Assembly: GCA_030620095.1 (NCBI GenBank)
Contig: JAUTXW010000951.1
Span: 40,259-104,258 of the forward strand
Reading direction: 5' to 3'
Origin: Kuschelorhynchus macadamiae
Lineage: Eukaryota; Arthropoda; Insecta; Coleoptera; Curculionidae
DNA: 64,000 nucleotides
Shown here: positions 45,785 through 57,123 of the stretch, one piece after another
Layout: every line of letters starts with the position of its first letter
Position numbering within the stretch: the stretch's first letter is position 1
Notes under the pieces: generated by a model
Database searches by the model: none
Told to the model about the DNA's origin: nothing
The model's input: the letters and a program-made list of their open reading frames with translations, nothing else
Translations under genes and position numbers: made by a program

Positions 45785-46905
45785 AAAATCATGGATTTTT
45801 TAACAACCTGTAATAAAAAAAATTGACGGTTAAAAAATTTTTAAAATAGCATTTTTTTCACAGAAAGTCAATCTGTCAGCCCTTGATCGGAGGGTGATAT
45901 TTGCTCTGGTTCCAGAAATATCGAGCTTGAAAGTTAGGCGAAATTTTCCTTGCTTGAAAGCAATTGTCCAGTAGTTGTAGCCGATTCACAAAGGAATTGT
46001 TAACTCTATTCAGCATCGCAGTATTGATTTTTGTACATGCATTTCTAATTCTCATTTTCATATTCTCTATGGTAGTGGGTGGCGTTTGGTAAACTTGCTC
46101 TTTGACAAAACCCCACAAGAAAAAAATCTAGTTTTGGACCTCCCCTACCAATCCATTTATTTTCATAATTCGCGTCTAAGAATTGCCTCACCTGCCTGCT
46201 AAAATGTGCCGGAGCGCCATCTAGTTGGAACCACATCCGCCTTACTAGATTCAAAGGTAATTCGTCAATCCACTCCTGCAAACTGTTTTGCAGTAAATTT
46301 AGGAAAGTGTCTCCATTAACTCTATTTTCGAAAAATAAGGTCCAATGATACGATTACCGATTATACCAGCCCATACATTAAGAGACCATCTATGCTGGTG
46401 ATCCAAGGGGATAATGAATCTGGGGTTTTCAGAACTATAATAGTGGAAACTATGTCGGTTGACGTATCCATTTTTATGAAATGTCGCTTCGTCAGTAAAT
46501 AAAATGTTATTGAAAAAATCATGTTCTTCTCTATTTTTAGCTAATGTCCAAGTACAAAATTCAAGTCTTCGATTGAAATCGTCTTGATCCAGCTCTTGTA
46601 CCAGTTGAATATGGTATGGGTGAAATTTATGTTTTCTAATTATTCTATTTGCCGTAGATTTAGCAACACCTTTCTCCTTTTCTAACTGCTTATATGAAAT
46701 ATGAGGATTTTCAATTAAAGTTTGCATAACAAGATATTCAGTTTCTTCATTTGCGGCTCTTTTCTGCCTTTCCAATTTTTGTTCGTAATCGACACATCCA
46801 ATTCTTTCAAATCGTTCTTTGAGTCTGACATCAATTTGAACACCGTTACTACACAAATACAAAAGTTTGACATTTCGCCATGACATTTTCCCCGTTTTCA
46901 TTTGT
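45785..46905 (-). pseudogene. Mariner-type transposase, nearly complete but frameshifted
   Basis: Best-preserved transposase of this kind in the window. The first frame (46901-46299) holds a helix-turn-helix (HISYKQLEKEKGVAKSTANR), HKFHPYHIQLVQELDQDDF, ILFTDEATFHKNGYVNRH (first Asp) and SLNVWAGIIGNRIIGPYF. The next frame (46281-46045) holds RMWFQLDGAPAHFSRQVRQFL (second Asp) and WIGRGGP. The third-Asp block WPxRSPDLTPLDFFLWG is partly deleted (GGPKLDFFLVG remains). The last frame (46118-45876) gives MWGFVKEQVYQTPPTT and the C-terminus PNFQARYFWN. The lost SPDLT makes it inactive. Confidence 0.8.
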
Positions 46906-47582
46906 TTTTACTTTAGGATTGTCTAAGGCATCTTCGTACATTAAGTTCCAACTAAATGTTGACACTACCTACGATTTTATAATAGCCAAAATAGTAAATA
47001 TTTAAGAATAGTTGGTAAAATATCTGTTCTAAGTCTTTAGGTCGCGATTCTTAGCACAATATTATGAGCTGAATTTTTAATTTTGCGTCACTTGTAGTGT
47101 ATTATAATTAGAAAATTCGATAATAAAGCAAATTCTAAGGCGATTGCCATTGAAAACCAAATAATAAATACAAAAATGTCAAAATCTCGGAAACTATGAC
47201 AAATAGGTATAGGACATATTTATAACGAAAGATAGGGTTTTGGGTCGCGAATAGTCTAAAATATTAAAATACTATACATTCCATTTAAAAAAATGAAGAT
47301 ATGATGTTTTTAATTTTTATAATTTCTCCTACTTATCTAGGACCTCCTGTACGCCGACAAATTTTGTTCACGTGAAAAGTCAACCCATACTTTTGTTAAT
47401 AATCCTGCCAAAAATCATAATCCTCTATCAAAAAGCCAACGGCCCACGTCGTTTGAAAAAAGGCACTGCAATTCATAATTTTTTACGAAATGGCGGATAT
47501 TAGAAAACCTATCAGATTTAGACATAGGACATGTTATACAAAAAATGTGTAGAATCACGAGCAGAATCTAAATATGCAAAAA
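46906..47582. other. Intron sequence, nothing recognised
   Basis: Probably contains the 5' end of the preceding transposon; no terminal repeat could be fixed. No gene. Confidence 0.45.
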
Positions 47583-47768
47583 TATACAGGGTGTCCCATA
47601 AGAAAAAACACAACTTTTCTTCGCTACAGATTTTTGAGACACTCTGTATAAATGAAAATAATTTTAGGTTATGTAGCCCGTATTGCTCTATAACTTTTGT
47701 ATTTGAACTTTTTTTATATCGCTATCCGTTATCAAGATATTAATCGAGACCGCACTATTGTGACACCC

Positions 47769-47774
<6 letters not shown>
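47583..47774. mobile_element. Short ACAGGGTGT element (192 bp)
   Basis: Starts TATACAGGGTGTCCCATAAG and ends GTGACACCCTGTACA, a clear terminal inverted repeat, flanked by TA-rich DNA. There is no coding capacity. The same terminus recurs at many places in the window, including an element of equal length at 61671-61862. Confidence 0.75.
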
Positions 47775-47823
<49 letters not shown>

Positions 47824-47846
47824 ATATGTATATATGTATATATATA
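47774..47846. repeat. (TA)n / (TATATG)n microsatellite
   Basis: Alternating TA followed by TATATATG-type units, next to the short element end. Probably grown from the TA target site. Confidence 0.85.
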
Positions 47847-48135
47847 AATAATGTAATGTTAATTTATTAACGAGTCTTTCTTTAAAAAATAAAACTTAAT
47901 TTGATTTTGAAATTGCTTTGACAAGTGCCTGTAAAGCGACCTCTGGTAGTCGCAAAAGTATCTTTAAAGAAATATTGTCCCAACCTTATTTTTTATATCC
48001 CTAAAAACATCCCCAATTTCATTGACATCCGTTCGAACAAAAAAAGGTATCACTTATCTCTTTAATTTGCCAACCCTGAAGAATGTAATATGTTTACCAC
48101 TTTTGCATCTTTTTAATTAAGAGCTTTTGATTCAG

Positions 48136-48769
48136 CAGGAAAAGCCTTCGAGCAGAAGTCGAACCCAGGAATCACATTCGAGCAGGAACTCGTCTCAGGA
48201 AAAACCCCAAACGAGTAAACCGATTCACGAAAAACTGCAATCAAGTAGGACATCATCGCAGGAAAAACCGTCGAGTATTATTAAACTTCCGCAAGAAAAA
48301 AATCAAGTTACAAAAGCGATCCAGGAAAAACAACAATCAAGTAGGACCTCGTCACAGGAGAAACCACAAGGCACAATCAAACCTGCACAAGAAAAAAACC
48401 AAACCGTCAAGGCGTCTCAGGAAAAACAGCCTGCGAGTAGACCATCGTCGCAGGACAAAGCAACAACGAACGTGAGCAAGCCGACGCAGGAAAAACACTC
48501 TAGTCGGAACTCTTCTCAAGAAAAGCAACCGCAATCTGGTTCTAGCAGGAACTCTTCACAGGAGAAAGTCAAGGAACCGATCACCAAGTTGTCCGTTACT
48601 TCCAATCAGTTCGACAGGGTCCTGTACGCAAACGCGGACAGGGTGCTGTACCCTCCCAGGAGGAAGGCGGGTAGGCCTCCGGTGAGGAGACCAGGAAGGC
48701 CGCCGAAAAACAAGACTGACAGCGCGGAAACGAAGACTGTCCAGGAAAAAGGCGCACCGAGTTTCAAAG
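48136..48769 (+). CDS. ash1: Host gene exon 4, SQEK-repeat and AT-hook exon
   Basis: The acceptor is a tandem TTCAGCAG, so the exon starts at 48136 or 48139, both phase 0. The donor CAAAG/GTAAAA leaves one base (G). About residues 326-536. The first two thirds are imperfect repeats of the form SSRxSSQEKxx (for example RNSSQEKPQTSK, RTSSQEKPQG, RPSSQDKATT), spaced about every 15-20 residues. After LSVTSNQFDRVLYANADRVL comes RRKAGRPPVRRPGRPPKNK (about residues 500-518), two AT-hook cores in a row. The region is disordered and basic, in a nuclear DNA-binding protein by inference. SQ pairs could be targets for ATM/ATR-type kinases. Confidence 0.8.
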
Positions 48770-48829
48770 GTAAAAACTGTTTTTTTGATCATTGTTCCAG
48801 ATAACTCTTCAAATGATTGTTTTTGAAAC

Positions 48830-49060
48830 TTATTTCAAAAATAATTTATTTTTAATTTTTTTAAATTTGTTTAAATTTATAATTATTTCTTCAACAATTT
48901 TTCTCTGAATTTCATCAATATTATTATTTCTTTCTGTATAAACTGTATCTTTCAGATAACTCCAAAGGAAAGTATCCATGGGAGTTAGATCTGGGCTGTT
49001 CGCGGGCCAGCTGTTTGTTCCCATCTCCCCGTCCAGACCTAATAATTTGTATAGACTTGT
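48830..49060 (-). pseudogene. Mariner-type transposase C-terminal fragment
   Basis: WPANSPDLTPMDTFLWSYLK carries the third catalytic Asp block, followed by DTVYTERNNNIDEIQRKIVE. The rest of the gene is missing. It starts 60 bases after the exon 4 donor. Confidence 0.75.
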
Positions 49061-50249
49061 TCCTATAATTTGAACAAATTCATGTCTCCTTTTTTGTTGA
49101 TCTTTAATTGTTGAACTGGTCTAATTCTAAAATCGTGGTATCCGTTTTGCTTTTAAGTTCTCTGAACTGTTTTCTGGCTAACTCTCTTGTTTCATAGTCC
49201 ATACCTCATACCTCTGACAGTCTCTGATAGTTTTTTTGATTTTCTTGAAAATAAAGAAAATAAACTAAGATTCCTTTCTTTGTTTCATGCTTTTCTTATT
49301 TTTTTTGGACGCTGTTTCTTGCATATGGTATTCTCCGACCATTCTGAATATGTTCATATACTGTTCTTGTAGCATTTTTATTATTCTTTAAATAATTGGA
49401 CGCCATTTTGTATCGGCACCTTGAATTAGTACCACAGTTTTACTATTTCATCTCTATTCAAAGGCATGTGGTATATTAAAAAAAAGCAAAGTTGCTATTT
49501 GTCTGTCTTGCTTTTTTAGACACTCTGGATACAATAAAATATAAGTTTATGAAAAAGCAAATCGAATCAAACAACTATTTTTTTAGAACCTTTTTTTCTA
49601 ATTTCAAAAATAACCGATATATTTCTATTTAAAGAATTATCTGTGCCACTCTGTACAGGAGTACCATAAATAAATAGTTACCTTTATACCTTTTCTGTTT
49701 AACAATATATCAGAAAGACATTTTTAGGTTAGGTTGAATAGTACTTAATTTTGCTTTTGTTTTACCGTGACAACGTCATATCTTTTATTTCCAAATTTCT
49801 GATACTAAATTTAGAATTTTAATTGGGACACCCTATAGAGTTTGATAGAGTTGAAACCAATCGGCTAGACGTATAATTTTTCGGAAAAACCCACTCCTGA
49901 AAGTTTCTGCTTGTTGGTAAAATAGGATTCACATTTCAAATTTTTTACTTTGTCATATGGGGTGTGTACAGGGTGGTTTTTTATATTTTAACATACATTT
50001 TCACCCTTTACTTTTTGAGATTCAAAAAAAGTGTAAATGTAAATATTGTACACCTTGATGTGATATCTTTTGTTGATGAGATAAAAAAACAAGAGTATCG
50101 AAAAGCTTGAAAAACTACACATGTTTTTTTTTTGTTGACACACTCTGTATATTATTAGGTATTTAAAAAGATCTTTTCTTGTCAATTTCAAAAATATATG
50201 AGATAATGGCATTCGCTTTAGCCGTTACAGGAATAAGAATACCATTTTA
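49061..50249. other. Repeat-rich intron, no gene
   Basis: Holds a CCGCCATTTTG-family scrap (49385-49460), a GGGACACCCTATAG end at 49826, and a short element of about 190 bases from TACAGGGTGG (49967) to ACACTCTGTATA (50156). Confidence 0.5.
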
Positions 50250-50940
50250 TGGAATTACAGATTGGCTTTATTTTCATTGTAGAAAATCCAGAAGAATCCA
50301 CGATAAATTTTGCAATAATAATAAATAAATCCGCCTACAAAATTAAAACTTATTCCAAATATTGTAAATATTTATCCTTATAGATATTTACCCGTCCAGG
50401 ATTTGACAGAGGCTCAAAAGTTGCAAAGAGTATATTTTTGTCAAGAAATATTGCGGTTTTTAAACGAAGACTTTTGAAATCGTATTATTTTCACCACCAG
50501 GAGTCTATAAGCGTAAAAATAAACATTATTGTTTAAAACAATCAACCAAAAGGCAGGAAGGCCAGGCCGTCCATGTATGATGCGGCATTTTAAAAAACCA
50601 TATGAAAGGCCAAATATTTTTTAATCTAAATCTAAATGGGGCAAGATATCTCCATTTTTTACAAAACGTAATTGAAGATATGTTAGAAAAGTATATAGAA
50701 CTGTTAGAAGGCCTGCCAACAGTCCCTATTTAATACCTCTGGATACATTTTTGTGAGGATACTTAAAGGGTAAGGTCTATTACGATAAACCACATAACAA
50801 ACGAAACAATACAAAATAGGGTATTAGAAGAAATACACATTTTAAATACCGAAAAGCAGATTTCTACTTTTAATTGAATAAGTAGCAAATTTTTAGGTAA
50901 CGTAAATAAATATATTCGATAACAAGGTGGAGATGTGCAA
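50250..50940 (+). pseudogene. Degenerate mariner-type transposase
   Basis: Pieces on + include an N-terminal stretch WLYFHCRKSRRIHDKFCNNN, similar to the helix-turn-helix of the element at 17536, and at the end RRPANSPYLIPLDTFL-GYLK with KVYYDKPHNKRNN, the third-Asp block with SPDLTP changed to SPYLIP. The middle cannot be followed. An old relic. Confidence 0.5.
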
Positions 50941-51748
50941 CAGTTATAAACGTATAACGATTTTTAAGTTACTTTAGATTTAAAATTTTGTATGTAGATT
51001 TTTTACCTTTTTTTAAATATAGGTTCTTATTCCGTAACATTAAATTCACAAAAAAATGTCAAAATATAGCACTTCAGGAGTGTATGATCTTCAGTAAAAG
51101 CTAACATGTAAATGGTGTCATATTCTGGAAGGGCCATCATATCATATTTTTTTGAGATCGGCAAGAAAAGATCTCTTTAAATACCTGATAATATACAGGG
51201 TTTTTTTATCTTATCACCAAAAGATATTTTGTATTTCATAATTTGTATGTCATCTTCGCTTTCTACACCTAAAAAGTCAGTATGTACTTATTAAAATGCA
51301 GCGCCCCAATACATCCACAGAAATATGTAATATTCTGGAGAATAAAATAAGGTAAAACATTCTTAAGAACGCCTTTAATTTGAAGAATATTTCGATAATG
51401 AACTTTTATAATAATTACTATGGACCAAAATCTTGACATAAAATTACTTATGGTAAAGGCATTTCTATTATATCTAAATTAAACCTTCAACTTTTCAACT
51501 ACCGCTAGGTAGGGTGTACAAAACTAAAAATTTACAAAACATCTTTTTTAAAAAAATAACATAAAGGAAAGAATATTTTATTCCTTCTTACAAATTTGAA
51601 TTTATGAAGTCGAGATAGTGTTGACTGTTGACTAAATGTCATAAACTCAATTAGGCATAACAAAAGTGACTGAGAATTTATCGATAAGTCAATGGCCTTG
51701 CCTAGAAGTGTCTGAAATTGTGGTCTAATTATTTTATTTTTGTCATAG
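50941..51748. other. Intron before exon 5
   Basis: AT-rich. A TATACAGGGTTTTT end occurs at 51192. No gene. Confidence 0.5.
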
Positions 51749-52104
51749 GTAGAGGTAGAAATAGACTGTTATCGAGTAGCAGTTTGAAGCAGACAACCAT
51801 CAAAAACAAGAATATAACGCTCAAGGTGCCGAAAATTTTGCACTCCAAACACAGGCACAAACACAAAAAACGAAAATTTAAGATCCTAAAACCACTGGTG
51901 TCTTCGGATCCGAAAATAAACCAGGAAATCGAAAAACTGATAGTTGATTTCGTCAAGTTTTGCGTTATCGCGTCGAAGCAGCCGAAAGAGAATGTCCCGG
52001 AGCAGATATTGAAGACGCTGAAGAAAGTCACGAAAAAGAGGAGGACTACGGACTATATGGAGAAAAAGAAGAAGAAACAGAACGTTAACACTACAGTAAA
52101 TAAG
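51749..52104 (+). CDS. ash1: Host gene exon 5, basic His/Lys-rich segment
   Basis: Acceptor TTTTGTCATAG, donor AATAAG/GTATGT. It completes Gly (G + GT) from exon 4, giving SFKG-RGRNRLLSSS, and ends in phase 0; about residues 537-655. It contains a strongly basic LHSKHRHKHKKRKFKILK (a likely nuclear localisation signal), a predicted helix DPKINQEIEKLIVDFVKFC and a basic tail KKVTKKRRTTDYMEKKKKK. The combination of an H-K-H-K tract followed by ILKPL and an acidic helix is the main reason I think of Ash1-type proteins; I could not compare sequences directly. Confidence 0.8.
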
Positions 52105-52239
52105 GTATGTATATAAAATAAAAGGGAAATATTTTAACAGATAAAACTGATACTCTTAATCTCGAATCTTGTATTTCTGCTTGGTGTTTAATTCAAAACA
52201 TATTTAATATTTGTACTTTTGAGAGAAAATAAGAAATGA

Positions 52240-52800
52240 GATACGCTTTTTACGCAAAACAACATTTTTGAATTTTTTATGCCTTCTTTATAAAAAAATA
52301 AGTTTTTGATGACTCATTCATTTTTGAAGGAAAAACTTTTACCAAGAGTGACATTTTTTCGTATATTGCAACATAAGACATTTTTACTCTTACGCAAAAT
52401 AACATTTTTTATTTTTTATGCCCCTGTATAGAAAAATAAATTTTTGATGCCACAAATTTATTTTTCAAATAAAAACGTTTATCAAGAGGGACTTTTTTTC
52501 ATATCTTGCAAAATGAGATATTTTTACTCTTGCACACGATAACATTTTTGTATTTTTGATGCCTCCTGTATCAAAAATATAATTTTTGATAATACGAACC
52601 TTATTTTTTTCAAGCAAAAACTTTTATCGAGAGGGACTTTTTTTCGTATCTTGCAAGATGACACATTTTTACTCTTATGCAAAAAATTAAATTTTTGATA
52701 ACACATATCTTATTTATTTTTTATATAAAAACGTTTATCAAGAGAGGCTTTTTTTCGTACCTTGCAAAGTGGGACATTTTTTACTCTTGGTCTGAGTTTT
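52240..52800. repeat. Tandem repeat, 140-bp unit, about four copies
   Basis: The AACATTTTT landmark recurs at 52261, 52401 and 52541, exactly 140 bases apart, with a shorter fourth unit ending near 52790. Each unit has TTTTTACTCTTnCGC, TTTTTGATGCC, AAAAACnTTTATCAAGAG and GACTTTTTTTCGTATCTTGCAA. It lies in host intron 5, 136 bases after the exon 5 donor. No protein. Confidence 0.85.
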
Positions 52801-53308
52801 TTTCATTTCTTTCAACTCTTAGTCCATTACACCTCTGATAAAGTCCATCCGCGGACATTTGTGTATAAAATTAACATATTATAATCTCTTGTATTACCTC
52901 TTTACTAGCATGTAAAATATATAATTTGTTGTTTCTTCTCTTCTTACTTAAGAGTTATTAGAAAATATAAATGTTTAAAAAAATCTAAATTCCATCTTTA
53001 AAATTATAAGACTCGTAAAAAACACCCTGTATAATAGCACACAACCTACTTCCCATACTTAATAAAACTAAAAACAATATATGAATTCTAAAAAATAATA
53101 AAAATTATAGATTACTAATATTGAATTTTTGACACTCACGCCATAACTAAAAAAATACTCCACTACCCCCAATTTTTATTATTGTTATTATTATTTATTG
53201 AAAGAGATCAAAAGCTACATTTTAGGAAAGTTTAGAGCATTTCGCAGATACATTTTGTGTGTTGTCCTTTTTTCTTAATTTTTGGTAAAGTGACATTTTC
53301 CTATCTAG
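52801..53308. other. Intron before exon 6
   Basis: AT-rich; AACACCCTGTATAATA at 53021 is a short-element end. No gene. Confidence 0.5.
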
Positions 53309-53554
53309 GTTCCAAATTCGAACGAGCAACGTCTGCCCCTGAAAAAGCGCCACTATCACCTGGTGAGCAACAGCAGCGAGAACCAGAAACCGGAGACGGA
53401 AGAAGCAAAAGAAAAGGTACCTGAAAAAGTCGAAGAAATTAAAACGAAGACAGAGAAGAAAGACAAGCAGACGAAGGAAAAAGACACCAAAGTGATACCG
53501 AAATATCTGCCTGTAATAAAGGGTCACATAAATAACAACGAGTACGAAGTGAAG
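53309..53554 (+). CDS. ash1: Host gene exon 6
   Basis: Acceptor TTTTCCTATCTAG, donor GTGAAG/GTAAAT, phase 0 at both ends, 82 codons (about residues 656-737). It opens with NEQRLPLKKRHYHLVSNSS, a basic block I associate with Ash1-type proteins, then a Lys/Glu-rich low-complexity stretch (EEAKEKVPEKVEEIKTKTEK) that is probably helical or disordered. It ends KYLPVIKGHINNNEYEVK, which continues in exon 7. Confidence 0.8.
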
Positions 53555-53656
53555 GTAAATAAGTTGCTTTCTTAATCGCAATAAAAATCCTCTTACGCGG
53601 GAAGTCAAAATATAAACTAAAACGAATCCATTTCACAATAGCTGGCAACGAAAATT

Positions 53657-54183
53657 AAAAATTACATCTAAAAACACATTAAAAACAAGCAGGCACAAAT
53701 CCAAAACATATCTATCTACAAACTTCAACCTCTCATTAACAAGCCCAGTCTCCTTTTAAAGGTCTCAACTAACGTCACGGCCTTTAAGTCAGCTGGCAAT
53801 TGGTTAAACTCATTCAACCCTTTGTAAAACAAAGAAGTCATTGTTGATGTTTTTGTAGCCCTTATTGGGTAAAAGTGGTTATTACTACGTGTAACATATG
53901 ACTGAATTTCCCCTCTTAAAATAACAAACTGATCAAAGTAAGTTGGCATTAGACCTTTACTGAGTTTAAAAATAAATACCATGGTAAAAAAATAGAATCT
54001 TTGTTTAATTGAAAACCAATTTAAAGCTGTTAACATCATGTTAATGAGAGTATATCGGTCGCATCGCAAAATAACTCTCATCCCTCTGTTAAATAACACC
54101 TGAAGAGACTGACTAGATCTCTTATCAGCTAAATATAAGAGGGTAGCACAGTAGTCAAAATGGGGTTGAATAATAGTTTGAAA
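53657..54183 (-). pseudogene. LINE ORF2 C-terminal part (same element as 58341-59400)
   Basis: Minus strand: FQTIIQPHFDYCATLLYLAD, RGMRVILRCDRYTLINMMLT and FNQLPADLKAVTLVETFKRR, the C-terminal segment of a CR1/Jockey-like LINE. Joined to 58341 after removing the nested element, the reading LTV-FQTIIQPHFDYC is continuous and in frame. It was therefore split by the insertion of 54184-58340. Confidence 0.75.
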
Positions 54184-54373
54184 TACTGATTTATTCATGC
54201 TCATAAACATAGTTTTTACACACGTCATAGTAAAATACAAAATATTGAATGGGTACAAAATATTGAATAAAATACACAATTTAGAATAAAATTCAAAATA
54301 TAGAATAAAAATTAACATTTACAAACATTACAGTGATAGTCGACATTTTAGAACTACTTAAAAGAAAGGAACC

Positions 54374-57097
54374 TTACATAGTGATATTATTATTCAAGAA
54401 CTCTTCAATTCTGTAGAAGGCTTGTTTTAATAGATACTTTTTAACCAAGCTCACAAACTGTTTCTCATCCAAATATCTAATATGCTCAGGGAGTTTGTTA
54501 AAGAATTTTGGCCCATATTCAGTACTAGCAATGCAGGACTTTCTCAATCTCAAGAAATCTATACTTATGTTATCCTTAAACCTAGTGTCATGGGTATGAT
54601 TTTCACAACAGACACTATAGTTATTTAAATTTCTCCTAACATACAACAAGCAACTCAAGATATACATAGATGGAAAGGTAAGTATACCTAGTTTAACAAA
54701 GGTTTGCCTGACTTCTGCTCTATAATGCAGCCCATCCACCACTCGTGTGGCTCTTCTCTGGAATTTAAAAATTCTACTTGCCTGAGCCGAGTGACCCCAG
54801 GCAAGAATTGCATAATTACAATGTGATTGAAACAGTGCATGAAAAGCCATAAGGAGTACTGTGTAAATATAGATTTTGTAATTTTTTTGGCTACTTGATC
54901 AACATGGGTATCAAAAACCAAGGTATTATCGAGATGTATCCCAAGAAATCTCACTGAACTTGTTTTATATGTATCATCTGGAATATGTTCCTGATTTATA
55001 TTTTTTAGGCTGAAGAGGATCTTTTCTGTCTTGTTTATATTTAATGATAATTTGTTTGTATTAAACCATTTTTCTTTTGTTTATAATTGATTGTTTCATC
55101 AGGGTAATTAGAAGATCCAGATTTTTGTTTTTTGAAATGGCTGTGGTGTCATCTGCAAATAGTATCAGTTTATCGTCTGTAGAGGTTTCAATGTCATTTA
55201 TGTAAATTAAAAAGAGCAGGGGCCCCAGAATTGACCCCTGTGGCACCCCTTGTTCAACAGAAAGTGACCCTGAAGACTTTCCTCCAGAAAAGGTCTGCTG
55301 GGTTCTACCTTTGAGATAACTACCCATTAACTGAATACTCAGCTTATCAAAACCATAGTATTTTAGCTTACGCAAAAGGAAATCGTGACATATGCAGTCG
55401 AAGGCCTTGGAGAGATCACACAAAATCGCTCCTATGTATTGATTCTCTTCAAAGCCCTCGACTACATACTCAAGCACAGAGAGAATGGCACTAGCTGTTG
55501 ACCTGGATTTTATAAAGCCGAATTGGTTTTTTATAAACAGATGGTTTGTCTCAAAATATGTGTATAATTGATTCTTTAACAGGTATTCAAAAACCTTAGA
55601 CTGTACTGGTACCAGGGTAATGGGCCTATAGTTGTTTACATCATTTAAATCACCTTTCTTATGAACAGGGATAACTTTTGCTCTTTTGAATGTGTCAGGA
55701 TATATACCTTCACATATGCAAGAGTTTATTATACATGTGACTGGTATTATTAGTATGTTTTTTAGATTTTTTAAAAGAACTGTATTATGTCCAAAAATAT
55801 CTCGACTATTTTTTGATTTTAAATTATTTATTGCATCCCTTACTTCAATGAAAGTAACTTCTCTGAAGAAAAAGCCACTGGTGGGTGGTATTATGTCTAA
55901 ATCGAGCATGTATCTATCAGGTTCTAAATCCCCCTGAGACAGATCCCGTAGAACCGTCTCGGCAATATTTGCAAAAAAATGGTTAAAAGTGTCTGCATCA
56001 ATTTCATGAGATGTTTGATCTTTAGTTATACCTCTATAGTTATTTAACACTTGCCAAGCAGCCCTAGCTTTGTTGTCAGACCCCTGAATGAAATCAGAAT
56101 TTGCCTGTTGCTTAAATCCACTTATGGAATTTCTATATTGCAGCCGATATTGATTGCTCAAATCAGCAATCTCAGGGATACCAGTAGTGTTAAAAAAATC
56201 ATTTAAAAACCTGAGACGCTCCCTCATTTCGCCTAGCATAGGGTTGTACCACCTTATATGTTTGTCAGAAATCTGCATAACTTTTTTTACTTTAAAACAC
56301 AAATTAAAATTATCACAAAGTATACTCATAAAAGTATTACACTTCAGATTGGCACTACCCTCGGATTTTACAAAGGACCAATCGGTATTGTTTAAAATGT
56401 TATAAAGACGATTTGTCCCTTCCGCAGTGATAGGTTGATGAAAATTTACAGTCTGCGAGCTATGGTTTGCCTTATTTAAATCAGATATATTAATTTCAAC
56501 TGCCGAATGATCAGAAAATACCGCATCTATAATTGAAGTTTTGAAACATAAAATATCTTGAAAGTTTACAAAGACGTTATCCAAACATGCATTTTTTCTT
56601 GTATTACTAAAAATTTGTTGTGTAAATCCAAATGAGTTCACTAGATCAATAAAATCTTGGTTCCTACTATTGTTTACTTCAAAATGTATATTGAAGTCTT
56701 CTATTACTACCACATACTTAAAACTAACAGTTAAAACATACCGAATTTTGTTAAAGGTCTCTAAAAACATATTAAAATCTCCACGAGGAGGTCTGTACAC
56801 AGCGACGATGATAAGATTAGCATACCTTAATTCGACTGCGGCAATTTCACATTCCATTTCTACTGAGAGTTTTACCAGGTCTTCTCTTGTAGAGTATTCA
56901 ATATTCTGTTTCACCAGAATTGCCACTCCACCATGTATGTGCTGCTTTCTTGAAAAGCTTGAAGCCAATACATACCCCCTTATTGCCAATGATTCTATTT
57001 CTTCCTGCGTCATAAAATGCTCTGAAAAGCAGAGGACATCATATAGTTGCTGGGATTTCGGTAAAAATATTTCAATTTCTCCAATTTTATTCCTCAT
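54374..57097 (-). CDS. CR1-group LINE ORF2: endonuclease-reverse transcriptase
   Basis: A single 678-codon frame (57097-55061) covers an apurinic-type endonuclease (CFSEHFMT, HGGVAILVK, AVYRPPRGD, DAVFSDHSAVE) and reverse transcriptase (NNYRPITLVPVQSKVFEYLL, CDLSKAFDCICHDFLL, EQGVPQGSILGPLLFLIYIN, ILFADDTTAISKN with the catalytic pair). The C-terminal part continues in two other frames (54954-54688, RFLGIHLDNTLVFDTH; 54850-54374, ALFQSHCNYAILAWG and FFNKLPEHIRYL), so one or two frameshifts separate it. The endonuclease nicks genomic DNA and the RT copies the element RNA at that nick. Very recent activity is likely, but this copy is damaged unless the shifts are assembly errors. Confidence 0.85.
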
Positions 57098-57123
57098 TGA
57101 ACATACATTTTGATGGAATACTT

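Noticed and set aside
47774..47846. AT-rich alternating tract as a replication origin
   Set aside because: It is a TA microsatellite beside a short transposon end; nothing supports an origin function.
55686..57113. Several + strand open frames of 80-147 codons
   Set aside because: All are shadows of the minus-strand LINE ORF2.
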